From: Alphaproteobacteria bacterium
GTDB lineage: Bacteria; Pseudomonadota; Alphaproteobacteria; Ferrovibrionales; Ferrovibrionaceae
DNA: 64,000 nt
Direction: 5' to 3'
Assembly (NCBI GenBank): GCA_026126165.1
Contig: JAHCJR010000004.1
Span: 1-64,000 of the forward strand
Shown here: positions 1-8,455 of the stretch, in pieces
Layout: each line of letters begins with the position of its first letter
Numbering within the stretch: the first letter of the stretch is position 1
Made by a program: the position numbers and the translations under genes
Notes under the pieces: generated by a model
Database searches by the model: none
What the model was told of the DNA's origin: nothing
The model's input: the letters and a program-made list of their open reading frames with translations, nothing else

Positions 1-75
1 CTGGACCTTGCCGTCCTCGATCACCTCTTCATAGGGCTGACGGTGATAGACGATGATCAGCGATGATTTCTGCAT
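1..75 (-). CDS. ggpS: Glucosylglycerol-phosphate synthase, N-terminal 25 codons (cut by window edge)
   Basis: Only the first 25 codons lie in the window. They read MQKSSLIIVYHRQPYEEV and continue with an acidic stretch to GKVQ. This is the characteristic opening of glucosylglycerol-phosphate synthases (GT20, trehalose-6-phosphate-synthase relatives), which join ADP-glucose to sn-glycerol-3-phosphate in the cytoplasm. The ATG at 73-75 is preceded by AAGGGGA on the minus strand. The start lies inside the 3' end of the upstream phosphatase gene, with a 47-base overlap in another frame, so the two are probably translationally coupled. With gpsA two genes upstream, substrate supply, synthesis and dephosphorylation are encoded together. 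A trehalose-phosphate synthase is the main alternative; the rest of the protein is needed to settle it. Confidence 0.72.
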   Translation of the reverse strand, partial: MQKSSLIIVYHRQPYEEVIEDGKVQ

Positions 76-808
76 TTTTCTGGTCCCCTTGCATTCCAAA
101 ATGGGCGAGCGCGTCGGCAATGCCGGCGGCGCCGGGCAATGCGCTGCGATAGATCCAGTCGAATTCGGCTATGGCTTCGATCAGCTTTGGTTCCGAATTG
201 CCGACAGCCACGCCCTTGAGGCGCGTCTCGAACAGCGAAAGGTCGTTGAGCGTGTCGCCGGCCACCAGCACGCGGTCGGCATCGAGCGAGGCCGCCTCGA
301 TCAGCCTGAGCAGCGTCGGTCCCTTGGCGATGCCGCGCGGCAGGACATCGAGAAAGCGGTCGGCCGAGAGCAGCCATTCGAAGCCCGCATCCTCGATCAG
401 GCGCAGGGTCTGCGGGCGCAGTCGTGCCGGATCGTAGTAGTAGCTGACACGATGCCGGAACGCGGTCGGCTGCAACTCGAGTGCCGGTTCGTCGCGGAGC
501 AGCGCCATCACTCTCGCGTTGGCATCGCCCCAGGATTCGGCGATCGCGTCCTGGACTTCGGCGACAGGCTGGAAGTCCTCGCCCCGCACCACCGTGGTTC
601 CGACATCGCCGATGATGTAGCGGGGACGGGGAATCTCGGGATCGGCGAGCAGCTCGTGGATGAAGTCGAGATCGCGACCGGTGACGAAGACAACCGTCGC
701 ATCCCGCCGACGGCGGAGCGAGGCATAGAGATCGCGCCGGGCCTCGGCCGGGCCACCCAGGAAGGTCCCGTCCAGGTCGGTCGCGAGTACGAGGCCGTGG
801 CCGCTCAT
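29..808 (-). CDS. HAD-type phosphatase, probable glucosylglycerol-phosphate phosphatase
   Basis: A 259-residue cytoplasmic HAD hydrolase of the sucrose-phosphate-phosphatase/Cof type. Motif I is DLDGT with nucleophile Asp11 and Asp13, motif II is VFVTGRD with Thr43, motif III contains Lys162, and motif IV is GDTLND with Asp185 and Asp189. The ATG overlaps the gpsA stop (ATGA), and the 3' end overlaps the ggpS start by 47 bases. In Pseudomonas mendocina a HAD phosphatase domain is fused in front of GgpS in one GgpPS protein; here the same two parts sit in the same order as overlapping genes. I therefore infer that it dephosphorylates glucosylglycerol-3-phosphate. By domain alone it could equally be called a mannosyl-3-phosphoglycerate or sucrose-phosphate phosphatase. 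Confidence 0.78.
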   Translation of the reverse strand: MSGHGLVLATDLDGTFLGGPAEARRDLYASLRRRRDATVVFVTGRDLDFIHELLADPEIPRPRYIIGDVGTTVVRGEDFQPVAEVQDAIAESWGDANARVMALLRDEPALELQPTAFRHRVSYYYDPARLRPQTLRLIEDAGFEWLLSADRFLDVLPRGIAKGPTLLRLIEAASLDADRVLVAGDTLNDLSLFETRLKGVAVGNSEPKLIEAIAEFDWIYRSALPGAAGIADALAHFGMQGDQKNAEIIADHRLSPSAL

Positions 809-1941
809 GCCGCTGCCCCGGGGTCTGCGGCGGCCTCCATCTTCGGGTGCGGGAGGTGCAGCACCGGTTCCAGATCGCGCGATTCGGCGCGAATCGGTCG
901 CGTCAACAACTGCTCGATCGCGGCCTCGATGGCAAGGCCATCGTGCAGGATTGCGTCCACTGCCGCGCAGATCGGCATCTCGACGCCAAGGCGCCGGGCA
1001 AGTTCGGTGACGGCACGGGCATTTACCGCACCTTCGACCACGGCGGACTTGCCCTCGAGCGCCTGCGCCGGCGTGAGGCCGGAGGCGAGCGCCTTGCCGA
1101 AGGAAAAGTTGCGCGACTGCTCGCTAGAGCAGGTGAGGGTCAGATCCCCTATTCCGGACAGGCCGGTCACCGTTTCGCGCCGGCCGCCCAGGGCCTCGGA
1201 GAGGCGCTTGATCTCTGCCAGGCCACGCGTGATGAGTGCCGCGCGCGGGTTGGAGCCCAAGCCATGGCCGGCGGCGATGCCGCAGGCGATGGCGAGCACG
1301 TTCTTGACCGCGCCGCCGACTTCCGCGCCGATCGGATCGTCCGAGAGATAGGGGCGGAAATTGCGCGTGCCCAGCGTCACGGCAAGGCGGCCGGCGAGAT
1401 TGTCCGGCAGCCGTCCGTCGAGTTCGCCCGCATCCTCGGTGGCGATCGTCACGGCGGTCGGCTGGCCGAGCGCCACTTCCTCGGCGAAACTCGGGCCGGA
1501 GAGCACCGCTTGCGGACGCCCCGGCATTTCCTCGGCGACGACCTGCGTCATCAGCTTGCCGGTGCCGGTCTCGATGCCCTTGCTGCAGATCACCACGGGC
1601 ACGCCATCTGCCAGCAGTTTTCCGATCTGACGCGCCTGGGCACGCAGGAATTGCGAGGGGATGACCAGGATCGCCAGATCGGCATCCCTGGCTGCCGCTT
1701 CGAGATCGCCGAGAACCTCGATCGATTCCGGAATGGACCGCTGCGGCAGGAAGCGGTTCATCCTGTTCTGCCTGACCTGCTCGACGACATCCGGTTCGCG
1801 CACCCAGAGCCTGGTGCGCCGTCCGGCCGAGTCGGAAACGATCGCCAATGCGCTGCCCCAGGCGCCACCGCCAAAAACGCTGACGCGCTCGAATGGGGCA
1901 GGATTGTCGCCGCCACAGGACGTTTCGGCTGTTCCGTTCAT
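805..1941 (-). CDS. gpsA: Glycerol-3-phosphate dehydrogenase [NAD(P)+]
   Basis: The 378-residue product reduces dihydroxyacetone phosphate to sn-glycerol-3-phosphate in the cytoplasm. The Rossmann motif GGGAWG is at residues 24-29, the substrate loop GPSFAEEV at about 149-156, and the catalytic lysine is Lys213 in GAVKNVLA. The frame stays open upstream, but the ATG at 1939-1941 gives the normal family length (about 330-380), so I chose it. The gene ends in an ATGA overlap with the phosphatase gene and leads a three-gene leftward unit. Besides phospholipid synthesis, G3P is the acceptor used by glucosylglycerol-phosphate synthase, which explains this position. The C-terminal extension after RPIRAESRDLEP is longer than in E. 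coli GpsA. Confidence 0.93.
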   Translation of the reverse strand: MNGTAETSCGGDNPAPFERVSVFGGGAWGSALAIVSDSAGRRTRLWVREPDVVEQVRQNRMNRFLPQRSIPESIEVLGDLEAAARDADLAILVIPSQFLRAQARQIGKLLADGVPVVICSKGIETGTGKLMTQVVAEEMPGRPQAVLSGPSFAEEVALGQPTAVTIATEDAGELDGRLPDNLAGRLAVTLGTRNFRPYLSDDPIGAEVGGAVKNVLAIACGIAAGHGLGSNPRAALITRGLAEIKRLSEALGGRRETVTGLSGIGDLTLTCSSEQSRNFSFGKALASGLTPAQALEGKSAVVEGAVNARAVTELARRLGVEMPICAAVDAILHDGLAIEAAIEQLLTRPIRAESRDLEPVLHLPHPKMEAAADPGAAA

Positions 1942-2216
1942 CACGGCCTTGGCCTCCGCTGTGGAAGTCGCGACGAAATCGCCGCTATGGATAAGATCGA
2001 AGCATATTGGCGCCGCAAAAAAAACCTGTCCACCCTTGAACTCTTTGAACATCTACCTATCGCGGCTAAGCCATTGATTCGAGGCGGAGCGGACGGCAGA
2101 GAATCCCGTTGCGGGACACCTTTTCCGATGACGCGACTGCGAGATCGGTGCTGGCCATCGGCTTTTTCATTGCGCTAGCCTCGTTGACCGTTCCGGCCGA
2201 AAGGAGGTGAGGCGCG

Positions 2217-3845
2217 ATGCAATGGTGGCGAGGCGCCGTTATCTACCAGATCTATCCGCGCAGCTTTCAGGACAGCAACGGCGATGGTATCGGCGATCTG
2301 CCCGGGATCATCGGGCGGCTGGAGCACGTGGCGAGCCTCGGCGTCGACGGCGTGTGGATCTCGCCCTTCTTCAAGTCGCCGATGGAGGATTTCGGCTACG
2401 ATATCGAGGATTACCGTCAGGTCGATCCCGTGTTCGGCAGCCTGGATGATTTCGACCGGCTGCTGGCACGCGCGCACGAACTCGGGCTCAGGGTCATAAT
2501 CGACATGGTGCTGAGCCACACATCCCGGCGCCATCGCTGGTTCCAGGAGTCGCGCCGCTCGCGGGAGAACGACCGGGCCGACTGGTATGTCTGGGCCGAT
2601 CCGAAGCCCGACGGGACGCCGCCCAACAACTGGCTCTCCATGTTCGGCGGCCCGGCTTGGACCTGGGAGCCGCGGCGCGAGCAGTACTACTTCCACAACT
2701 TCCTTCCCTGCCAGCCCGACCTCAACCTGCACAACATGGCGGTGCAGGAAGCACTGCTCGACGAATGCCGCTTCTGGCTCGAACGGGGGGTCGATGGGTT
2801 CCGGCTCGATGCCTGCAACTACCTGATGCACGATCCGGCCCTGCGCCCCAACCCGCCGCGTCCGCCCGGCGCGCCGCCGACCGATGGCGTGAAGTCGAGC
2901 AACCCCTATAACCGGCAGTATCACGTGCATGACAAGTCGCAGCCGGAGACGGTGGACTTCCTGCGGCGCCTGCGCCAGCTCACCGACAGCTTCGGCGAAG
3001 TCGTGCTGCTGGCCGAGATCGCCGACGATAACAGCCTGAAGGTAATGGAGGAATATGCCGGCCCGCGCGCCCCGCTCCATACCGCCTACTCTTTCGCGCT
3101 GCTCGGCCCCGAACTGGACACGCGGATCTTTCCCAAGGCGTTCGAGGCGTTCCACAATGGCAGCCGCCATGGCTGGCCGGCCTGGGCCTTCAGCAATCAC
3201 GACGTTGCGCGCGTTCTCACCCGCTGGGGCGGCCGGGACGCGCCGGCGGCTTTCGCCAAGGTGCTGATCGCCCTGCTTTGTGCGCTGCGCGGCACGGTGT
3301 TCATCTATCAGGGCGAGGAGCTGGGCCTGCCCGAGGCGGACGTGCCCTACGAGCAGATCAAGGACCCCTACGGTCTCAACTTCTTTCCCGACTTCCCCGG
3401 GCGCGACGGCTGCCGGACGCCGATGCCCTGGGACGATTCCGACCGGCATGCCGGGTTTTCATCCGTCGATGGCTGGCTCCCGGTTCCCAACGAGCATCTC
3501 CTGCGCAGCGTCGGCGCGCAGGAAGCCGACCCCGCCTCGGTGCTGAATTTCACGCGAAACTTCCTCGCCTGGCGCCGCCGCCACCCGCCGCTCATCGTCG
3601 GCGATATCGGCTGGATACGGGCGGAGCCGGGACTGGTATCCTTCGTGCGCATGGATGCTGGCCGGCGCATCTTCTGCGCCTTCGAGCTGGCCGGGAGCGA
3701 GCGCGACCTGGCACTGGAGGGATTTGTGCTCGGTGCTCTCGACGAAGGCGGAACCGGCCGGCTGGAGGAGGGGCGGGCGATCCTGCCGCCCTATGGCTTC
3801 CTGTTCGCGGAGGTCCATGACGCACCGCAGGAGCCCGGGCAGTAG
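2217..3845 (+). CDS. GH13 alpha-glucosidase (subfamily 23-like)
   Basis: A 542-residue cytoplasmic glycoside hydrolase of family 13. The TIM barrel starts at VIYQIYPRSFQDSNGDGIGD. The nucleophile is Asp198 in GVDGFRLDA, the acid/base Glu267 in LLAEI, and the transition-state Asp329 in FSNHD. The DGVKSSNPYN loop and overall length match bacterial oligo-1,6-glucosidase/alpha-glucosidases that take sucrose, maltose or isomaltose. There is no signal peptide. A very strong Shine-Dalgarno (AAAGGAGGTGA) precedes the ATG. It diverges from the gpsA-ggpS unit across 275 bases, so it may help turn over glucosylglycerol or recycle glucose for it. That role is inferred; the substrate cannot be read from sequence. 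Confidence 0.9.
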   Translation: MQWWRGAVIYQIYPRSFQDSNGDGIGDLPGIIGRLEHVASLGVDGVWISPFFKSPMEDFGYDIEDYRQVDPVFGSLDDFDRLLARAHELGLRVIIDMVLSHTSRRHRWFQESRRSRENDRADWYVWADPKPDGTPPNNWLSMFGGPAWTWEPRREQYYFHNFLPCQPDLNLHNMAVQEALLDECRFWLERGVDGFRLDACNYLMHDPALRPNPPRPPGAPPTDGVKSSNPYNRQYHVHDKSQPETVDFLRRLRQLTDSFGEVVLLAEIADDNSLKVMEEYAGPRAPLHTAYSFALLGPELDTRIFPKAFEAFHNGSRHGWPAWAFSNHDVARVLTRWGGRDAPAAFAKVLIALLCALRGTVFIYQGEELGLPEADVPYEQIKDPYGLNFFPDFPGRDGCRTPMPWDDSDRHAGFSSVDGWLPVPNEHLLRSVGAQEADPASVLNFTRNFLAWRRRHPPLIVGDIGWIRAEPGLVSFVRMDAGRRIFCAFELAGSERDLALEGFVLGALDEGGTGRLEEGRAILPPYGFLFAEVHDAPQEPGQ

Positions 3846-3854
3846 GAGCGGCGG

Positions 3855-4454
3855 ATGGCAGTACGGCGCGCGAGGGACGGGACGGCGGGAAGCTACGAGC
3901 TGCGGGCCCTGCGGCCCGGCGACTGGCCGCTGGTCGAACGGCTGTTCGGATCGAACGGTGCCTGCGGCGGCTGCTGGTGCATGTGGTGGCGCCTGCCGCG
4001 CGGTGGCAAGGCCTGGGAAGCGGCCAAGGGCGAAGGCAACCGGCGGGCGCTGCAACGGCTCGTCGAGCAGGGCGCCTGCCGCGCCATTCTTGCATTCCAG
4101 GACGGCGAGCCGGTCGGCTGGTGCTCGTTCGGGCCGCGCGAGGACTTTCCGCGCATCGCAAACAGCCGCAAGCTGCGCCGTGCCCGGCCCGCGCCCTGGT
4201 CGGTCAACTGTTTCTTCATCGATCGTGCCCACCGCAAGCGCGGTCTCTCCGGGCTTCTTCTTGCCGCCGCGAGCGAGGCGGCATTCCGGGCCGGCGCCAG
4301 CGCCATCGAGGGCTATCCGGTCCTGCCCCGCGATGGCGATTTTCCCGGCACCTTCGCCTGGACCGGCTTGCCCGGCGCGTTCGAGCGCGCAGGCTTCCGG
4401 CGCATGGATGAGGACGCGGGTGCGCGCGCCATCTACGAACGCGGAAGGCCCTAA
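3855..4454 (+). CDS. GNAT family N-acetyltransferase
   Basis: A 199-residue GNAT-fold protein nine bases after the alpha-glucosidase stop, probably in the same transcript. The N-terminal CGGCWCMWWR motif (about residues 37-46) marks a subgroup of small GNATs of unknown substrate. The acetyl-CoA loop is the unusual HRKRGLSGLLL at about 125-135 instead of the usual QxxGxG/A. The 3' end overlaps the convergent hydrolase gene by four bases (the stop codons interlock at 4451-4454). The substrate is not predictable; related proteins are annotated only as acetyltransferases. Confidence 0.82.
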   Translation: MAVRRARDGTAGSYELRALRPGDWPLVERLFGSNGACGGCWCMWWRLPRGGKAWEAAKGEGNRRALQRLVEQGACRAILAFQDGEPVGWCSFGPREDFPRIANSRKLRRARPAPWSVNCFFIDRAHRKRGLSGLLLAAASEAAFRAGASAIEGYPVLPRDGDFPGTFAWTGLPGAFERAGFRRMDEDAGARAIYERGRP

Positions 4455-5107
4455 CGCGTCGACAGCGCGAGGTCGCAGACGAAGGGGTTGGTCTTGCGCT
4501 CCCAGCCGAAGGTCGAGACCGGGCCGTGGCCGGGAATGAAGGTCGTGTCCTCGCCAAGCGGCCAGAGCCGCTGCGTGATCGACCGGATGAGCTGTTCGAA
4601 ATTGCCGCGCGGGAAGTCCGTGCGGCCGATCGAGCCGCGAAAGAGCACATCGCCCACCAGCGCGAGCCGCGAGGCGGCGTGGTAAAAGACGACATGGCCC
4701 GGGGTGTGGCCGGGACAGTGCAGCACCTCGAGCGTGAGCGGCCCGAACGTGACCTGGTCGCCCTGCCGCAGCCAGCGGTCGGGCGTGAAGGCGCGCGCCG
4801 GCGGAAAGCCGTAGGCGCGGGCCGAATCGGCCATGCGCTCAATCCAGAACGTGTCGTCGACATGCGGTCCCTCGACCGGCAGGCCGAGCCGTTCCGCCAG
4901 TTCGGCGACGCCGCCCGCATGGTCGAGATGGCCATGGGTCACGAAAATCTTCTCCAGCCGGATCCTGTTGCGCGTGACGAAATCCAGAACCCGGTCGAGA
5001 TCGCCGCCCGGGTCCGAGACCGCGCCGACCCGCCCTTCGGGCGTGTCCGACCAAAGGACCGTGCAGTTCTGCTGGAATGGCGTGACAGGAATGATCTGAT
5101 AGCGCAT
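4451..5107 (-). CDS. MBL-fold hydrolase, glyoxalase II-like (YcbL family)
   Basis: A 218-residue metallo-beta-lactamase-fold protein. The metal motif THGHLDHAGG supplies His58, His60, Asp62 and His63, with later ligands in HCPGHTPGHV and FIPGHGP. The opening MRYQIIPVTPFQQNC and this length are typical of the short YcbL/GloB-like hydrolases that cleave S-lactoylglutathione or related thioesters. The frame is open for 78 codons upstream, but the ATG at 5105-5107 gives the canonical family start. It is divergent from the CoA-transferase operon. Cytoplasmic; the physiological substrate is uncertain. Confidence 0.9.
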   Translation of the reverse strand: MRYQIIPVTPFQQNCTVLWSDTPEGRVGAVSDPGGDLDRVLDFVTRNRIRLEKIFVTHGHLDHAGGVAELAERLGLPVEGPHVDDTFWIERMADSARAYGFPPARAFTPDRWLRQGDQVTFGPLTLEVLHCPGHTPGHVVFYHAASRLALVGDVLFRGSIGRTDFPRGNFEQLIRSITQRLWPLGEDTTFIPGHGPVSTFGWERKTNPFVCDLALSTR

Positions 5108-5207
5108 GTCGAGCCTGGACCAAACTGACCCTGCGGATGGTATATACGTTCCCGTTATCTGTATGCCAGAGCAGGTTTCGTCCGGTGTTCGCGGGGGAGG
5201 ATTGGGA

Positions 5208-6071
5208 ATGGCGGCAATCATGAGCCTGCGCGAGGCCATCGCGGAGAATGTCCGGGACGGCGACGTGGTGGCGATGGAGGGTTTCACCCATCTCATTCCT
5301 TTCGCCGCCGGGCATGAAGTGATCCGCCAGGGGCGGCGCAACCTGACCCTGGTCCGGATGACGCCGGATATAATCTACGACCAGATGATCGGGATGGGGC
5401 TGGCGAACCGGCTGGTTTTCTCCTGGGGCGGCAATCCGGGCGTCGGCTCGCTGCACCGTTTCCGCGACGCGGTCGAGAATGGATATCCGGCGCCGCTTGC
5501 CGTGGAGGAACACAGCCATGCCGACATGGCCGCGCGCTACCAGGCCGGCGCTTCCGGCCTGCCTTTCGCCGTCCTGCGTGGCTATGTCGGGTCCGACCTG
5601 CCGAAATGGAACGATCGCATCCGGACGGTGAGCTGCCCCTTCACCGGCGAAGTGCTGGCCGCGACCCCGGCCATCAATCCCGATGTCGCCGTCATCCATG
5701 CCCAGCAGGCGGACAAGAGGGGCAACGTGCTGATCTGGGGGATCGTCGGCATCCAGAAGGAGGCGGTCCTGGCGGCGCGGCGGGCGGTCGTCACGGTGGA
5801 AGAGGTGGTCGAGCGTTTCGATGCCACGCCAAATGCCTGCATCCTTCCGCACTGGGCGGTGAGCGCGGTGGCGGTTGTTCCCGGCGGGGCGCACCCCTCC
5901 TACACGCATGGCTACTACGACCGGGACAACGCTTTCTGCAAAGCCTGGGACGGCATATCCCGCGACCGTCGGAAGTTCGCGGACTGGATGGAGAAACATG
6001 TGCTTGGAACCCGCGATTTCGCCGGGTTCCGTCGAAGCATCGGACTGGCGGAAGCGGGAGCGGCATCATGA
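5208..6071 (+). CDS. CoA-transferase family I, subunit A (GctA/IpdA-like)
   Basis: A 287-residue alpha subunit of a class I (glutaconate/3-oxoacid type) CoA-transferase. Diagnostic stretches are EGFTHLIPFAAGHE near the N-terminus, VFSWGGNPGVGS, and AARYQAGASGLPF, the last two being CoA-transferase A hallmarks. I start at the ATG at 5208 because GGGGAGG lies seven bases upstream; the ORF extends 34 codons further without a better ribosome site. It overlaps the B subunit by ATGA. With the B subunit it would move CoA between carboxylic acids. Related IpdAB proteins instead hydrolyse a ring in steroid degradation, so transferase versus hydrolase is open. Confidence 0.88.
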   Translation: MAAIMSLREAIAENVRDGDVVAMEGFTHLIPFAAGHEVIRQGRRNLTLVRMTPDIIYDQMIGMGLANRLVFSWGGNPGVGSLHRFRDAVENGYPAPLAVEEHSHADMAARYQAGASGLPFAVLRGYVGSDLPKWNDRIRTVSCPFTGEVLAATPAINPDVAVIHAQQADKRGNVLIWGIVGIQKEAVLAARRAVVTVEEVVERFDATPNACILPHWAVSAVAVVPGGAHPSYTHGYYDRDNAFCKAWDGISRDRRKFADWMEKHVLGTRDFAGFRRSIGLAEAGAAS

Positions 6072-6856
6072 GCGAGTCCGGCTATACCCTGAACGAGATC
6101 ATGACGGTCGCCGCGGCGCGGCTGCTGCGCAACGGGCAGGTCTGTTTCGTCGGCATCGGCCTTCCCTCCGCCGTCGCCAACCTGGCCCGCCTCAGTCACG
6201 CGCCGGAACTGGTGCTGATCTATGAAAGCGGCACCATCGGCGCCAAGCCGGACGTGCTGCCGCTATCGATCGGGGATGGCGAACTGGCGGAGACCGCCGA
6301 TGCGGTGGTCGCCGTGCCGGAGATCTTCCGCTACTGGCTGCAGGCCGGACGGGTCGATATCGGCTTCCTGGGTGCGGCGCAGATCGACCGCCATGCCAAC
6401 ATCAACACGACGGTCATCGGACCCTATGATCGGCCGAAGACGCGCCTTCCCGGCGCCGGGGGCGCGCCTGAAATCGCTGCCGCCGCCGGCGAGGTCTTCA
6501 TCATCCTGCGCCAGAGCAAGAGGACTTTTGTCGACCAGCTCGATTTCATCACCTCGGCCGGCCATCTCACCGGTGGCGATTCGCGTGCGCGCAGCGGCGC
6601 GCGCGGCCGCGGTCCGCAAGTCATCGTCACCGATCTCGGCATCCTCAGGCCAGATCCGGAAAGCAAGGAACTGGTCATGACCAGCCTGCATCCGGGCGTC
6701 ACGGCGGACCAGGCGCGCGCCGCGACCGGGTGGAAACTGCGCGTGGCGGACCGGCCTGAAGTGACCGAGCCGCCGCGTCCGGAGGAGCTCGAGCTGCTGC
6801 GCGCGCTGCATGCGCGCACGGCGCGCGCACACGGCGCCGCGCCGGCGGAGGGATAA
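6068..6856 (+). CDS. CoA-transferase family I, subunit B, with catalytic Glu
   Basis: A 262-residue beta subunit coupled to subunit A by an ATGA overlap. The motif LIYESGTIG places Glu53 where family I CoA-transferases carry the glutamate that forms the acyl-enzyme anhydride and CoA thioester. The stretch GAAQIDRHANINTTVIG is also typical of GctB-like subunits. It is followed after 26 bases by an acyl-CoA synthetase, so two routes to an acyl-CoA are encoded in one operon. The substrate acid is unknown. The second A/B pair in this window (12008-13566) differs at exactly the catalytic position. Confidence 0.88.
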   Translation: MSESGYTLNEIMTVAAARLLRNGQVCFVGIGLPSAVANLARLSHAPELVLIYESGTIGAKPDVLPLSIGDGELAETADAVVAVPEIFRYWLQAGRVDIGFLGAAQIDRHANINTTVIGPYDRPKTRLPGAGGAPEIAAAAGEVFIILRQSKRTFVDQLDFITSAGHLTGGDSRARSGARGRGPQVIVTDLGILRPDPESKELVMTSLHPGVTADQARAATGWKLRVADRPEVTEPPRPEELELLRALHARTARAHGAAPAEG

Positions 6857-6882
6857 CGGGGTTCGTCATCCGGGAGGCGGCA

Positions 6883-8448
6883 ATGGACCATGATCTTTAT
6901 CGCGGCTGCTCCATGGGCGATCTCCTGCTGCATGCGATCCGGCGCTTCCCGGATCGCGTGCTGATGGTCCATGGCGGACGCCAGATCACTTACAGGGACT
7001 TTGCCCGAACGCTCTCGCAACTCCTTCAGGCGCTTGAATCGCTGGGCCTGCGACGCGGCGATGGCCTCGTCCAGCTTTCGGCCAACCGGCCGGAGGCATT
7101 CATGGTGCAGTGCGCCTGCTACATGCTGGGCCTGCGCTATACGCCCCTGCACCCGCTGGGTTCGGTGGAAGATCATGCCTTCATCGCCCATGACAGCGAG
7201 GCGCGCGCCCTTGTGGTCGACGAACGCGGCTTTGCCTCTCGCGCGGCCGAGATCGCCGCCGGCGCGCCGGGCCTTGCCCATATTCTCGCCCACGGACCGG
7301 CCGCGGGGGTGACGGACCTGTTCGCTCTCGCTGCCGGTTACGCGCCGAAACCGCTGCGGGTCGCCGCGCGCGAGGACGATCATGCGCTCCTCGTCTATAC
7401 GGGCGGCACGACCGGCCGGCCGAAGGGCGTGCTGCACCTCCATCGGTCGATGGTCATGAATGCCATGATGACGCTTGCCGAGTGGGAATGGCCGCGGGAG
7501 GTGCGACTGCTTGCCGCGACGCCCATCACGCACGCGGTCGGCGCGATGATGGTGCCGACCATGCTGCGCGGCAGCACCGTCATCCTGCAGGAGGGTTTCG
7601 AGCCGGCGGCTTTCCTCGATGCGGTGGCGCGTCACCGGGTCACGGCCACCTTCCTGGTGCCCACCATGATCTATGTCCTGCTCGACCATCCCTCGACACG
7701 GCAAACCGACCTGTCGTCGCTGCAGCTTGTCATTTATGGCGCCGCGCCCATGAGCCCTTCGCGCCTGCGCGAGGCGATCGGTGTTTTCGGACCGGTCTTC
7801 ATGCAGCTTTATGCCCAGTCCGAGGCCCCGAACACGGTGACGGCGCTGCGCATCTCCGATCACGATCCCGATCGGGCGGAACGGCTGGCCTCCTGCGGCT
7901 CGCCGCTCGCGGGGATTCAGGTGGCGATCTTGGACGAGAACGGCCGTGAATGCCCGCAGGGCGAGGTGGGCGAGATCTGCGTCCGCGGCCCGCTGGTGAT
8001 GGAGGGTTACTGGAAGCGGCCGGAGGAGACGGAGAAGGCGTTCCGCCACGGCTGGCTGCATACCGGGGACATGGCCTATCGCGATGCCGACGACTTCTAT
8101 TACATCGTCGACCGGCTCAAGGACATGATCGTCTCCGGCGGCTTCAACGTCTTTCCGCGCGAGGTCGAGGACGTGCTGACCGCGCATCCCGCCGTGGCGA
8201 TGGCGGCGGTGATCGGCGTGCCGGACGAGAAATGGGGCGAGGCGGTCAAGGCGGTCATCGTGCGCAAGCCTGGCGCCAGCGTCACCGAGGAGGAACTGAT
8301 CCGCCTCGTGCGCGAACGCAAAGGTCCGGTCCATGCGCCGAAATCCGTCGATTTCGCGGAAACGATTCCGGTGACGGCACTCGGCAAGCCGGACAAGAAG
8401 GCGGTTCGCGCCCGTTACTGGGGCGCGCGCACGCGGCAGGTGAACTGA
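6883..8448 (+). CDS. Acyl-CoA synthetase, AMP-forming (FadD3-like)
   Basis: A 521-residue ANL-superfamily ligase that activates a carboxylic acid with ATP and CoA. The P-loop is YTGGTTGRPKGV (172-183), the aromatic/acid motif lies around YAQSEAPN, the hinge is DRLKDMIVSGGFNV, and the catalytic C-terminal lysine is Lys502 in TALGKPDKK. It is the third gene of the CoA-transferase operon. Its size and the GGFNVFPREVEDVL signature resemble medium-chain and steroid-side-product ligases such as FadD3, but that does not fix the substrate. The stop lies seven bases from the end of the convergent reductase gene. Confidence 0.92.
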   Translation: MDHDLYRGCSMGDLLLHAIRRFPDRVLMVHGGRQITYRDFARTLSQLLQALESLGLRRGDGLVQLSANRPEAFMVQCACYMLGLRYTPLHPLGSVEDHAFIAHDSEARALVVDERGFASRAAEIAAGAPGLAHILAHGPAAGVTDLFALAAGYAPKPLRVAAREDDHALLVYTGGTTGRPKGVLHLHRSMVMNAMMTLAEWEWPREVRLLAATPITHAVGAMMVPTMLRGSTVILQEGFEPAAFLDAVARHRVTATFLVPTMIYVLLDHPSTRQTDLSSLQLVIYGAAPMSPSRLREAIGVFGPVFMQLYAQSEAPNTVTALRISDHDPDRAERLASCGSPLAGIQVAILDENGRECPQGEVGEICVRGPLVMEGYWKRPEETEKAFRHGWLHTGDMAYRDADDFYYIVDRLKDMIVSGGFNVFPREVEDVLTAHPAVAMAAVIGVPDEKWGEAVKAVIVRKPGASVTEEELIRLVRERKGPVHAPKSVDFAETIPVTALGKPDKKAVRARYWGARTRQVN

Positions 8449-8455
8449 GCCAGCT

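Noticed and set aside
53-1351. Long open frame opposite gpsA and the phosphatase gene
   Set aside because: It is the reverse shadow of two well-supported genes and shows no domain; GC-rich DNA keeps such antisense frames open.
2175-3449. 424-codon frame antisense to the GH13 gene
   Set aside because: The sequence is Arg/Gly/Ala/His-rich with no family motif, while the plus strand carries all GH13 catalytic residues and a strong ribosome site.
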